DNA of 64,000 nt from Athripsodes cinereus. Taxonomy: Eukaryota > Arthropoda > Insecta > Trichoptera > Leptoceridae. The stretch spans positions 496,001-560,000 of the forward strand of contig OX388322.1 of NCBI GenBank assembly GCA_947579605.1, given 5' to 3'. This document shows positions 54,660 through 63,964 of the stretch, piece after piece. The position numbers and the translations under genes are program-made. Position 1 is the first letter of the stretch; every line of letters starts with the position of its first letter. The notes beneath the pieces were generated by a model. It saw nothing but the letters and a program-made list of their open reading frames with translations, was not told the origin of the DNA and did not search any database.

Positions 54660-54895
54660 TTCAGATACAAACGTTTTCCTTTTATTGGATCTTTGTTGCA
54701 ATACATTACAGGCGGGGCAGCCTCCATCGACGGCCGTCCATACTATTAAACCATCCGACCTTTCGTCATGGGTGCCAGGCGCTCACGATCCCCTTCTGTA
54801 AGGTTCCCCCAGATACGGATGTCGATACGGACAAGCAGGCGACTCGTCCAGCTCAATTTGCGACCCGGGAACTAGAACCGCCTCTGTTGGCAATT
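54660..54895. other. Unassigned GC-rich repeat-like block
   Basis: A ~230-bp block of far higher GC content: cagcctccatcgacggccgt, ccgacctttcgtcatgggtg, ccaggcgctcacgatcccct. On the minus strand, gcgcctggcacccatgacg recalls a primer-binding-site-like stretch after an LTR, but no polypurine tract or LTR pair is visible. Its identity is unknown. Confidence 0.3.
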
Positions 54896-55374
54896 ATCAT
54901 CATAATTATTAGACACTGACAGAACACTTTTCATCTGTATTGAATTTAAGTTAATATTGTGATTTATCTAAAATACAGCCTTAAGAGACTTACCACGATA
55001 TTTGCGGTTATATACAAGTGTCCGGGGCCCACAATTATATAATTTTCACTGCCTTTATTTACAAGTAATTATCTCCATCCTCTTTGAGGTTATTCCCGAT
55101 CAGATGTCCTAATTGCAAGACATTGGTTCACTGATATTTGGTCGCCACGAGGTGACACCAAAGAAAATTTACTAACTGAAGACGTATGTCTTCCAACTGT
55201 CCCGGAGTCCTCTTAAAAAGTGAACCCTTCACATGTTTTCTGCCGGTCAGTATTTTATTTCTCCGACTTTGTAACAATAACGCGTTTGACTTCTGACAAC
55301 TCATTGCGGTGTTGCCATAAAGCAAAATGTGGCTGATAAGAAAAATTAAAACACCAATAATAATATCATGCTAC
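54896..55374. other. Spacer with unassigned minus frame
   Basis: The minus frame 55128-55325 (HVKGSLFKRTPGQLEDIRLQ) is not recognised. The stretch lies upstream of a LINE tail and may be that LINE's 5' or internal sequence. Confidence 0.25.
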
Positions 55375-55440
55375 AATATAAAAGGCTTCGGCCGTGAATA
55401 TCTGAATAAATAAATAAATATATAAATAAAATAAAATATT
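55375..55440 (+). repeat. LINE 3' end
   Basis: 'aaaaggcttcggccgtgaat' then AAATAAATAAATA units. Confidence 0.55.
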
Positions 55441-56082
55441 TTCATTACATAATTTTATGACTTCCCAATTTAAGGGCGATGCTATAAAGTTAAACATTAA
55501 AGAGTATAAGAAAAGATTTCTTCACAAACCTTCAATTCACTTATGTGCTTAATTTAAATTTATTTATTAAATTCTAGAATTAGCACCTTGGAATGATTAC
55601 TCGCATTTAGAATAACACCTTCATACATATTGTGCTAAAGCACGTAACTACTCAACAATTACATCATTTTGACATCCATCACTCTTACGTTAGTATAATA
55701 ATCCTTCATTCGAAACATCAATATCAATTAATTTAAGTAAATAACAGTGTCACAATACCAAAATATATTTTTTGTTAAAATAGTAGGTACTAGTATTACA
55801 TCCAACCAGCGTTGTTACCGAATAATGATGATGTGCAAGAAGAATAAATAAATAAATAAAATAATAAATCTATCTGCATACATACATACATGCACTGTGA
55901 AAAATACTAACGAAATTTCACAACGAATCATTGATACGTACTCAGATCAGATTAGGACCAGAGATAGAAAGGGCGTATTTGTTGAAATAACTTTACTTCT
56001 GGATATTACAGGAGTCCAAGGACTCCTATTTATCCGTTTAGGTGACGATTTATTAATATTTTAATTATCTTGTTTAATACCA
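55441..56082. other. AT-rich spacer
   Basis: I see no supported feature. Confidence 0.4.
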
Positions 56083-56535
56083 CTATGCCAGTGTTGGCAT
56101 CTCCGATCCTACCACGTCAGTGGGTGGGGGACCCGGCTGACGTAGCAGATCCCATCTTGAGACCCACACATCTACGAATGTCTTAAAGTGTGAAGCGTTT
56201 GTGGCATTTAAAAACACTTCCCTAAACCAGATGGGTCGAGGTTTGTCAACAGTCATACCCAGAATCATTTCCTCTCTTGCATCCATCATCAAAGGACATT
56301 CCCAAAGGATATGTTCCGCATATTGAGCTCCTGTCCCACATGTGCACCATGGATTATCGGTCAATGCTAATTCAAAAAGTTTACCTCTCAACTGGACATG
56401 TCCAGTTATAAGTTGTACAGAAAAATGATCAAGGGACAAGAAGCTCATTCTCAGTCTTTCACGGACATCCGGAAAGAACTTGTAGACAAGTCTACCCGTT
56501 CTTCCAGTGGTCCACCTGTCTTGCCAAACACTCAT
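56083..56535 (-). pseudogene. R1-clade LINE, ORF2 C-terminal fragment
   Basis: 150 codons on the minus strand. WQDRWTTGRTGRLVYKFFPD opens it, then SVQLITGHVQLRGKLFEL, and then a zinc-binding motif CTCGTGAQYAEHILWECP (CxC...H....C), and a final RPIWFREV. The WQ.RW..(T/S).KGR..Y.FFP, TGHG.F..YL and C.CG...H....C order is the conserved end of R1/TRAS/SART-type polymerases. The RT and endonuclease are missing, and the start is a truncation, not a gene start. Intact telomeric SART/TRAS copies sit in telomere repeats, but no TTAGG repeats are seen here. Confidence 0.85.
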
Positions 56536-56639
56536 TGTCCTCTCACGAATCCTGCCGATAGGACCAGAGATAGTAAGAATAATTCATTAGTACGAATCCA
56601 TAATATTAACTTTTCGCAAACAAGTCGTTGGTAAATTAA

Positions 56640-56735
56640 CGTCATCCCGTTTCCCTCGCAGTGTAGGCATAAAGGATCGAGTCCTTGCTCACATTTTTTG
56701 ATTCCATCATATTCGTGCTATTCCTTATACATGCT
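56640..56735 (-). mobile_element. Tail family J, copy 3
   Basis: 'acgtcatcccgtttccctcg', cagtgtaggcataaaggatc, gagtccttgc match 30195-30310 loosely. Confidence 0.45.
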
Positions 56736-57170
56736 TTCCTCTTCACTGTACTCAAACGTGTCCTTTTTTAGGGCTGGTTTACATGTTCTAGCTCGGATTA
56801 TAATTTATTTCACTCCACAAAAAATCACTCTTCTTTCGTTCAAAAGGTTTCTGACAAGTTAGACGTCCTTACTTATCAATAATATTAGTCAGAAATATCG
56901 AGGACGTGGTGATTTGTAGCGATCTGAATGGAGATGACTGACTTCTGCATTGTGTTCCGAGCAGAAATTTAAAAAGTTGTTAATAGTCTTCTTCGTAGTT
57001 TAAAATATTCAAGACAGATGACAAATATCTATTGAAAAAAATACTATAGAGATGCAATCGCTGAGTAAGATGGTTGCTAAAATGAGACAATTACAGCTTT
57101 TATCCGATACGATCCCAGAGAAAACAAAATACTCACAATAACTACTTAGAAAGTTATACTTTTCGACAAA
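56736..57170. other. Spacer
   Basis: Contains a short stretch resembling tail family A in antisense-sense mixture near 56925 (gatctgaatggagatgactg, acttctgcattgtgttccga), probably a decayed family A fragment. Confidence 0.3.
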
Positions 57171-57171
57171 T

Positions 57172-57265
57172 ATTTATTTATTTATTTATTAAACATACGG
57201 CAATAATTGTCTTGTACAAAAAATAACATTACAAGATAAAATAAAATTTACATTTCACGTCTGCT
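57172..57265 (-). repeat. LINE 3' end, antisense
   Basis: tatttatttatttatttatt, then aacatacggcaataattgtc and ttgtacaaaaaataaca. Confidence 0.5.
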
Positions 57266-57344
57266 TTCAAATTACATAATGTTATCTTGTAGAGATATTT
57301 TAATGTCAAAATAAAATCTTAACATTCTATATCAAATACTTTTC

Positions 57345-57665
57345 TACTACCTTTACACTATCAAGCCCTACTCCACAAGTGGGATAGCAAGCAGATCAGC
57401 TGCATGTGAAAAACATACAAGCTGTTCTCTCCATACCAATAAAAACTTTGAAGTTTAGGATGGATCCTTGAGGTGGATCTGTCCACAAAACGGCGCTATA
57501 TAAATCTTCCGGTCATTATAATTGTTATTATGAGTGGGCAGCCTCATTGCTAAATTTAAGATGTAAATCGTTTTATTTTTTCGAACATTCGCCTTGTACA
57601 GGCACATAAAAACTTACGGAATAGAGCGAGATACTTATTATTTGCCGGATGTTCTAACGAATCAC
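57345..57665 (-). mobile_element. SINE-X copy interrupted by another tail
   Basis: Antisense SINE-X landmarks (ctccacaagtgggatagcaa, aagctgttctctccatacca, ctcattgctaaatttaagat, cgaacattcgccttgtacag) are split by about 75 bp at 57461-57535. The insert (ggcgctatataaatcttccg, gtcattataattgttattat) resembles a common insect LINE 3' tail. Confidence 0.65.
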
Positions 57666-58261
57666 CAAATACTCGTATAATGTAATCATACACTCGTACA
57701 CACATATGTACATCTAAACACATAAAATATGTATTCATACAACAATTTATTGTAATAATCCCTCGCGAGCTAGACAGAGAGAGCCATCACCATTAGGCCG
57801 TATGTACATTCGAGTACATTATCATTAAAATGATTGATTAATTTGTCTAAAAGCATTATGACTGTATTACACGCAATGGACATAACACAAACAGACAAAC
57901 ATACATATGTACGCACATTCATCATTTTATTGTTGTCTGTTGTTGAAATATTTGAGTTTTTATGTTCCGAGATTTTATTTCATTAACTTTTTAAATAATT
58001 AGTATGTATGTATGCAGATAGATGCTAAGTACCGCAACGTTTTTGAAAAAAAAAACTAATGATTGTGGAAATCATAAAATTCACTTTACACACGGTTTTA
58101 TAAAAAAAACAAAGTTCCTTTCTTTAAAGTAAAATTTCAGTTTCATAAACTAACTTTTTTTCATATTTTTTATTATTAAACTTCTTTAGAATAATCATTC
58201 AAATCGATTCAACTCATTTCATTCCAACAAGTGATTTCGATTTGGATGATTAATCTAGAGT
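57666..58261. other. AT-rich spacer
   Basis: I see no supported feature. Confidence 0.4.
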
Positions 58262-58802
58262 AGGTTACTGATCAACAACATGAACAAAGTTTGGAAGGCG
58301 TCTGGACTCAGCATCAGGACAAAATGTCGCTTGTTCAATGCGTGCATCATCCCAATCCTTCTATATGGCTGCGAGTCTTGGCACTTAACCAAGGCTCAAG
58401 AGCGGAAGATACTAAGCTTTGAAAACAAGTGTCTTAGAAGGATTTTGGATGTCAGATGCTATGAACATGTTACAAATGATGCTGTGCGCCGGCGCACCCA
58501 GCAGAGACCTGTAATCTCCGTAATACAAGAGAGACGATGGTCCTGGCTGGGACATGTTTTGAGAATGCCCAATGATAGTTGGCCAAAAAGAGCATTGTTC
58601 TTCCGTCCGCAGGGGTTCCACAGGCCCGGGCGTCATTCTTTCACAATACACCGTTCCTATGACAACGATATCAGAGCGCAAGGAATGTCGTGGGAAGAGG
58701 TGACGCAATTGGCACAGAGACGCTCTGAATGGAGGAGGCTGGTTTCTGCCCTGTGCTCCCGAGAGGAGCGTTGAGGGCTATGATGATTATGAGGTTACTG
58801 AT
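58262..58802 (+). mobile_element. LINE family A, 5'-truncated with target-site duplications
   Basis: Duplications AGGTTACTGAT at 58262-58272 and 58792-58802 flank a 519-bp insert that ends with a short ATGATGATTATG tail. It is the best-preserved family A member; four other fragments lie at 7427, 13449, 49255 and 63714. Confidence 0.92.
58280..58774 (+). CDS. LINE family A RT C-terminal domain, 164 codons
   Basis: An open, undamaged frame: MNKVWKASGLSIRTKCRLF, NACIIPILLYGCESWHLT, KAQERKILSFENKCLRRIL, DAVRRRTQQRPV, WSWLGHVLRMPNDSWPKRAL, HRPGRHSFT and WEEVTQLAQRRSEWRRLVSA. The YGCE(S/T)W, GHVLRM and W..L...A..R..W landmarks mark the polymerase C-terminus downstream of the RT palm. The catalytic FADD lies in the missing 5' part, so it cannot be active. 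The start ATG is 7 bases inside the insertion and is not a gene start. Confidence 0.88.
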   Translation: MNKVWKASGLSIRTKCRLFNACIIPILLYGCESWHLTKAQERKILSFENKCLRRILDVRCYEHVTNDAVRRRTQQRPVISVIQERRWSWLGHVLRMPNDSWPKRALFFRPQGFHRPGRHSFTIHRSYDNDIRAQGMSWEEVTQLAQRRSEWRRLVSALCSREER

Positions 58803-58837
58803 AAAAAATATGATTAACTTCTTCTTTTCCAGCAATT

Positions 58838-58990
58838 ATTATTAGTCCCACACGGTAGTGGGGTCTGCCTTTCTTGTTTGGTTACGCCACTTGGTTCTGT
58901 CGAACACATTCTCACGGAAAACATCACAGTTCCGCATGTTTTGTCTCACTACTTGACGCCATCTGCACTTTGGTCTTCATCTTGGTCTTT
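58838..58990 (-). mobile_element. LINE family M, RT C-terminal fragment
   Basis: One minus-strand frame reads RPKCRWRQVVRQNMRNCDVF, RENVFDRTKWRNQTRKADPT, TVWD and stop, followed by taataataatt. 'DRTKWR..TRKADPTT' is a common ending of insect RTE-like polymerases. It is only about 50 codons long. Confidence 0.7.
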
Positions 58991-59097
58991 TCATTATTAT
59001 TGATAATATGATAAACATCTACACTTACAAGTTAGTAAAGCCAGTCTCCGATATATGTTCAATTATCTCAAATATTCATTAAATAATAATTTGAACT

Positions 59098-59888
59098 TTT
59101 TTAAATTATAGTTACTACTATACTACTATACTATACCCTCACGCCATGTCCCAGGAGGGGTAGGCAGATAGAACGGAACGCCATATAGATCTATCCTTAC
59201 ATACTTCTTTCGCTTCCTCTACATTCATCCAGTTTCTCATACATGCACGCCGATTTCTCTTACTCAGCACGCGTCCGTCCTTAAGAATTTGGTCCACGTG
59301 ATCAAGCCACGTGGTTCTTGGACGTCCGCGCTTCCTCACACCCCTTCTTTCAGATAAATACATCCTCTTCGTCATCCTTTCATCTTGCATTCGCTCAACA
59401 TGTCCAAACCATCTCAACTTGTTTACACGCATTCTGTCCACAACACTCCTCACACATCCGCTCATTCTCCTGATATCCTCATTCTTCACTCTATCTCGCA
59501 ACGTTTTACCAACCATTCTTCTCAGTGAACGCATCTCCACAGCATTTATTCCACTCTCATCCTTTTTCAACCACGTCCAAGTTTCGCTTGCATACATAAG
59601 TGTCGGTACCAGAATGGTATTGTGCACTAGCATTTTTGCCATGTTCAATACACTGCTATTGCTAACAATGGGTCGAAGTGCACCATTAACTCTAGCACCG
59701 GCGACTTTTCTTCTTTCAATGTCCTTATCAAATCTTCCATCCCTCGCAAACAGACTTCCCAAATAGACATACTCATTCACTTGCTCTAAACATTCAACGT
59801 CAACCTTTATTTCACATACCGTTCTTTCACTCTCTCTTTCAAACACCATTACTTTCGTCTTCGCGACATTCATTTTTAAATTATAGTT
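59098..59888 (-). mobile_element. LINE family B, 5'-truncated with 16-bp target-site duplications
   Basis: TTTTTAAATTATAGTT at 59098-59113 and 59873-59888 flanks a 759-bp minus-strand insert. The 3' tail is GGTATAGTATAGTAGTATAG-type repeats. It is the reference copy for family B in this window. Confidence 0.93.
59139..59872 (-). CDS. LINE family B RT, thumb and C-terminal region
   Basis: Open frame on the minus strand. Element-derived coding starts at MNVAKTKVMVFERE (RT motif region after FADD), then VNEYVYLGSLFARDGRFDKD, TLMYASETWTW, RSLRRMVGKTLRDRVKNEDI, NKLRWFGHVERMQDERMTKR, VRKRGRPRTTWLDHVDQIL, RNRRACMRNWMNVEEA and CKDRSIWRSVLSAYPSWDMA. The six residues before it in the longest frame come from the duplicated target site. 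No stop or frameshift is present. The YLGS box, SETWT and GHVERM-GRPRTTW order fit the RTE-like group. Endonuclease and catalytic RT motifs are absent through truncation. Confidence 0.88.
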
Positions 59889-60267
59889 CACTTTCTATTT
59901 TACATGTTAGAGATAATGGCATGGTATATTATTAAGAGAAAGGCTTAAATGCAAAATACCAAAGGTGCCATTGGTACGAAATGCCTCACTTTAATATTAT
60001 TAGGTATCATTTGAAATTTGATATACTATAACGTATGATGGTTGTTCTGGTTAAATGAGGGTAATTATATTATTGATATTATCATCATTATCATTATTAT
60101 TAACCATCAAACGTTTCTAACTATTACATTCATACATACGTCATATCTGTATGAAAGAGAAAAACTATACTATGTAAAAAGACGTCATTTTAAAGATGTC
60201 ATAAACTACAATACGTTGGCAAAATACCTGAATACACTTGGCATTAAAAAAACATAACGGACACTTT
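59889..60267. other. AT-rich spacer
   Basis: A loose ATT/ATC repeat lies near 60070-60100. Otherwise nothing is supported. Confidence 0.4.
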
Positions 60268-60535
60268 ACTGTACCCTTACAAGTTCCAAGTGGGGTAGGC
60301 GGAGAAAACAAAACGCCAAATAGATCTATCTTTACACTCTTTCTTCGCTTCCTCCACATTCATACAATTTCTCATGCACGCACGTCGGTTCCTTTTACTC
60401 AACACTTGGCCGTCCTTGAGGTTTGGTTCTTGGACGTCTGCGCTTCCTCACTCCCTATCTTTCAGTAAGTATATCCTCTTTGTCATTCTTACTTCGTTCA
60501 TTCGTTCAACACGTCCAAACCACCGTAGCTTATTG
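60268..60535 (-). mobile_element. LINE family B, decayed copy
   Basis: Antisense landmarks: aagttccaagtggggtaggc, ttcgcttcctccacattcat, ttttactcaacacttggccg, cgcttcctcactccctatct and acacgtccaaaccaccgtag. A ~20-bp internal deletion removes the HVDQI tract. Confidence 0.8.
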
Positions 60536-60869
60536 TCATAAATTAAATAATTAAACATATGTTCATAAATATTTTGACATAGTATAGTATTTATCTGACA
60601 TCCAAATCTATTGGGAATTATTATAGTATAGTTATACGTTTGCATTGCTGTATTTATTTATGTGTATTCGATAAACACATGGTAATAGTAGATAATAATT
60701 AACATGATAAACAAATCAAATAAATATGGAGTAACAACATCAAGATAAAATAACCTATTAATAAAAGATTTATTCAAAAAAGTATTATTATAATTTTTGT
60801 TATGTCGCATACAGTAAGTTATCCAGGATGTTTTCCCGAATTTCCTGGTCACATGGGCACATTTGCCAA
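60536..60869. other. AT-rich spacer
   Basis: I see nothing supported here. Confidence 0.4.
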
Positions 60870-60970
60870 GTGTCATCCGTTTCTGTATCAGTGTCACCCG
60901 TTTCTATGTCAGTTCGTTAAAGTTCACCCGTTTCTGTGTTCATTCGTTAAGTTTCGTCTATTTCTAAAAA
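60870..60970 (+). repeat. Degenerate tandem repeat
   Basis: The block 'tcacccgtttctatgtcagt' with tcgttaaag recurs about four times (60878, 60897, 60925, 60956) with drift. In one frame this gives (C/V)HPFLCQFVK-type repeats. Confidence 0.65.
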
Positions 60971-61515
60971 TATACGTTCTATTCTACAATATTCAAAATT
61001 GCAACCTTCTTCTGCAAAGTGGTGTTTGTATGTTGCTTGTGGAAGCGTCAATGTCCTTAAAAAGATGATGTGGTATGATTCCTGTACTTAATTGGACTAT
61101 TGCTATTATTGTAACAGTTTTCATTTTCCATATTCTTTTATTTCTTCCTGCAATTGTGTATATTTCCTTTTTATGTTATGAATTTTTTGACACAATTGGA
61201 CGTCAGAAACTGGATTTTTAATTTACTAGAAGTGTAGATGTCAAACATATTTTTGAACTACTCCAGATTAATCATTCCAATTGATCACACTCATCCAAAG
61301 TCAAACTATTTGAATAGGTATTAACTAGGTAGGTATGTTGTATATGATACACATACATATGTGAACTTCCTTAAGGAGTGCACAACACAGAGTTTCGACG
61401 CTTATGAATCGACTTAGGCTTGATTAAGAGTACTCTTTAAACCTAGGTAACATTCCAAATTCCTCTGTGTCATGCTTATGATTATGTTTTTTTGTTGTTG
61501 ATGGTGTTTGGAACA

Positions 61516-61729
61516 GCAGGGCTACTCTTGACAAAATTAAACACGATCTTAATCTAGTCTTGATCTTGATCATACGACGCACGAAGTGACTATTGGCCAA
61601 AAATACACGCAAACCGATCGCGCGTTAGCAGTAGCGCGGTGTTTTTGACCATAGTCCCTTCGTGCGTCGTATGATCAAGATCAAGACTAGATTAAGATCG
61701 TGTTTAGTTTTGTCAAGAGTAACCCTGCA
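61516..61729. mobile_element. Long near-perfect hairpin (foldback)
   Basis: 61516-61606 and 61639-61729 are inverted copies with only a few mismatches. Both carry cttgatcttgatcatacgac and its complement, and both outer ends read gcagggctactcttgac or its near-complement. The 32-base centre is itself partly self-complementary (accgatcgcgcg / cgcggt). It has no coding capacity; a foldback MITE or a structured transcript are options. Confidence 0.85.
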
Positions 61730-61978
61730 GCAATGTCTATTAATTTAATTAAACGGCATTGGCTTTCTTCGGCACTAATCCATCTTCAGCCAAATTCAAT
61801 GAAACTGATATATTATTATCATTTTATTGAAATTTTGTGAATAACGTAGGTATTTACTCGTACAACAAAACTAATGTAAATAAATAAATAAAAGAAGGGT
61901 GATTGCCTTCATTGCGTCTCATGGACGGGTAGCAGGGGCACTTATTCGGGTATTTTATCGGAGAGTGTGGTTATATTT

Positions 61979-62245
61979 TAAATTGTGTTATTTTTGCTTA
62001 GTTATTAGATTGTGTTATGTAATTGCCTTATTTTTCTTAATTATTTAATTGTGTTATTTTTCTTAGCTATTTTTGCTTAGTTATTTAATTTTGTTATTTA
62101 AGTAATTGTCTTATTTTTCTTAGATATTTAATTTTGTTATTTAAGTAATTGTCTTATTTTTCTTAGTTATTAAATTGTGTTATTTTTCTTAGCTATTTAA
62201 TTGTGTTATTTTTAATTGTCTTTGTTTTCTTAGTATTGCCTTAGA
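61979..62245. repeat. T-rich minisatellite
   Basis: Irregular units built from 'ttgtgttatttttcttag', ctatttaat and aagtaattgtctta are repeated about ten times. Confidence 0.8.
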
Positions 62246-62345
62246 ACAGATTTTGGTCTTGTGGGGCAATATATTCCATAATCATGTTTTTATGTTATTT
62301 TTGTGTGGAATATTTTTGGAAAATAAATAAATAAAATAAAAAAAT
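62246..62345 (+). repeat. LINE 3' end
   Basis: 'tcttgtggggcaatatattc' and 'gtgtggaatatttttggaaa' then AAATAAATAAAATAAA. The minisatellite may be part of the same 3' UTR. Confidence 0.45.
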
Positions 62346-62699
62346 CAAATACAAAAACTATAATAGTTCAGAACGTCTCTCATAGATGATTAATGTTGTC
62401 TAACAGGAATGCATAGTAAACTATTGATTAAGAAACTTTGATTTGTATGAGATATTATACCTATACGTGTTCTGCAACGTGATCTGTGAATACCAAATCA
62501 AGCTTTCAGGGAACTATTGCGTTCTATTTAAGAAAAGAGGAGCTTATGTAAAGGTACTATTAATAATCAGAGAGGAAAACAATTACTCGATAATTGAATA
62601 TTATAAGAATTCACTAGTCGAATTCTTTGTTGAGCATTCTGCTTTCAGTACGGATTGAAAATAAACAATGAAGATATTACAGATAAAGTCTTATAGTGT

Positions 62700-62720
62700 T
62701 TTGTTTTGTTTTGTTTTTTT
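62700..62720. repeat. TTTTG microsatellite
   Basis: Four TTTTG units, interrupted only by length variation. Confidence 0.8.
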
Positions 62721-62905
62721 ATTAACCCTAATTGTTGTTAATTTCATACGCTTGTATCTGTTTTGTATCTACAAATTTTTATGATTAACTTACTAGTTAT
62801 AATAGGGGATTTTGCAGGTCCACTTCTGGGTTTGTATAATTGTGTCAATATTATTCGTGATAAATATCACTGTTTATATTCCTATTAAAGATGTAAATAA
62901 ATAAA

Positions 62906-62965
62906 TAATAGATTGGTTCGCTGGCTACCCCACTTGTGAGATATATCGTGATGGTATGGATACAG
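62906..62965 (+). mobile_element. SINE-X 3' fragment
   Basis: 'gattggttcgctggctaccc', cacttgtgagatatatcgtg, atggtatgga. It directly follows an AAATAAATAAAT run at 62894-62905. Confidence 0.65.
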
Positions 62966-63475
62966 ACTTAAAACTTAGTCACGAAATAAAATTCTGATTT
63001 ATTGAAATGCTAAAATGTTCACTTTTTGCTGTTACACAGTTTTCAGAACATATTATCAATACAGAAAGCTTTTGTATTACGTTATCTAATAAAATATTGC
63101 ATTATATAGCACAATTAGTTGTACATAGTAATAATACAGAAGCTTAACGTTATCTGAAATAAGTACGGAAGTTACTGACAAACTTTCTTAATAAACTAAT
63201 GAATTTAATGACGGAAATTCCTGTATTATCTCTATGTTATATACTTACTTAGTAATATTACATCATATATAAGCTCATGTAAAAGGAAACGCCTAGAGTA
63301 AGACCATAGATTGAAAAGTAAATCATTTACCAATCTTATAATGCATTTTTTTTAAATTACAAATAAATATTTCATGATAAATGTTTGAGGCATTTGTAGT
63401 ATAACAAGTAGGATTCATTTTTGCTTGTTTTATTAACAATGTTAATTTGAATTATTATTCGACGAGTTTTTTACT
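62966..63475. other. AT-rich spacer
   Basis: I see nothing supported here. Confidence 0.4.
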
Positions 63476-63479
63476 CAAT

Positions 63480-63600
63480 CGGATGTCGGAGACTGCATTT
63501 GCTTGCTAAGGAGTGTAGATGTTAATCATACTTTTGATATACAAACTCAACTTGGAAGTAAGGGGTCGTGGGTTCAACCCCCGGAGTTTCGAAAGTTTAA
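63480..63600 (+). repeat. SINE-like fragment with B-box-like motif
   Basis: gtgggttcaacccccggag (63568-63586) has the form of a pol III B box and T arm. No cloverleaf can be built upstream. The flank ggatgtcggagactgcattt...gtgtagatgttaa resembles 61200-61250 (ggacgtcagaaactggattt...gtgtagatgtcaa), so it is a dispersed repeat and not a tRNA gene. Confidence 0.4.
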
Positions 63601-63713
63601 TCGATTGGTTAGATTAATAATCAAAAATAGGATTAATATGAATATTTGTTATATATATTGAAAAATGACATTTAAAAATGACATGTAAAATGACATGAAA
63701 AACGACAAAAAAT

Positions 63714-63855
63714 CCTATGACAACGATATCAGAGCGCAAGGAATGTCGTGGAAAGAGGTGACGCAATTGGCACAGAGACGCTCTGAATGGAGGAGGCTGG
63801 TTTCTGCCCTGTGCTCCCGAGAGGAACGTTGAGGGCGTGATGATGATGATGATAT
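63714..63855 (+). mobile_element. LINE family A, 3' terminal fragment
   Basis: Encodes YDNDIRAQGMSWKEVTQLAQ and RRSEWRRLVSALCSREER, then the stop and a GATGATGATGATG tail. Nearly identical to 58655-58785. The minus-strand frames over it are shadows. Confidence 0.88.
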
Positions 63856-63964
63856 TTAAAAATATCATTACCAACCGCTTCAGTAGAGACGTCCATCATT
63901 TTCGAACAAAAATCCAAAACTAACTACCAAATTAAATGGTTTTTATGCAAAAAATAAAATAATA

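Noticed and set aside
55128..55325. 65-codon minus-strand frame as a gene
   Set aside because: No homology recognised, no splice signals, and it sits just upstream of a LINE AAATA tail.
59311..59766. 151-codon plus-strand open frame
   Set aside because: Shadow of the family B polymerase on the minus strand, which has the YLGS, GHVERM and GRPRTTW motifs.
61979..62245. CRISPR-like spaced repeats
   Set aside because: Units are irregular and T-rich with no unique spacers; a minisatellite in a eukaryotic genome.
63560..63590. tRNA T-arm at gtgggttcaacccccggag
   Set aside because: Only the T-arm/B-box part exists, and the flanking sequence is a dispersed repeat.
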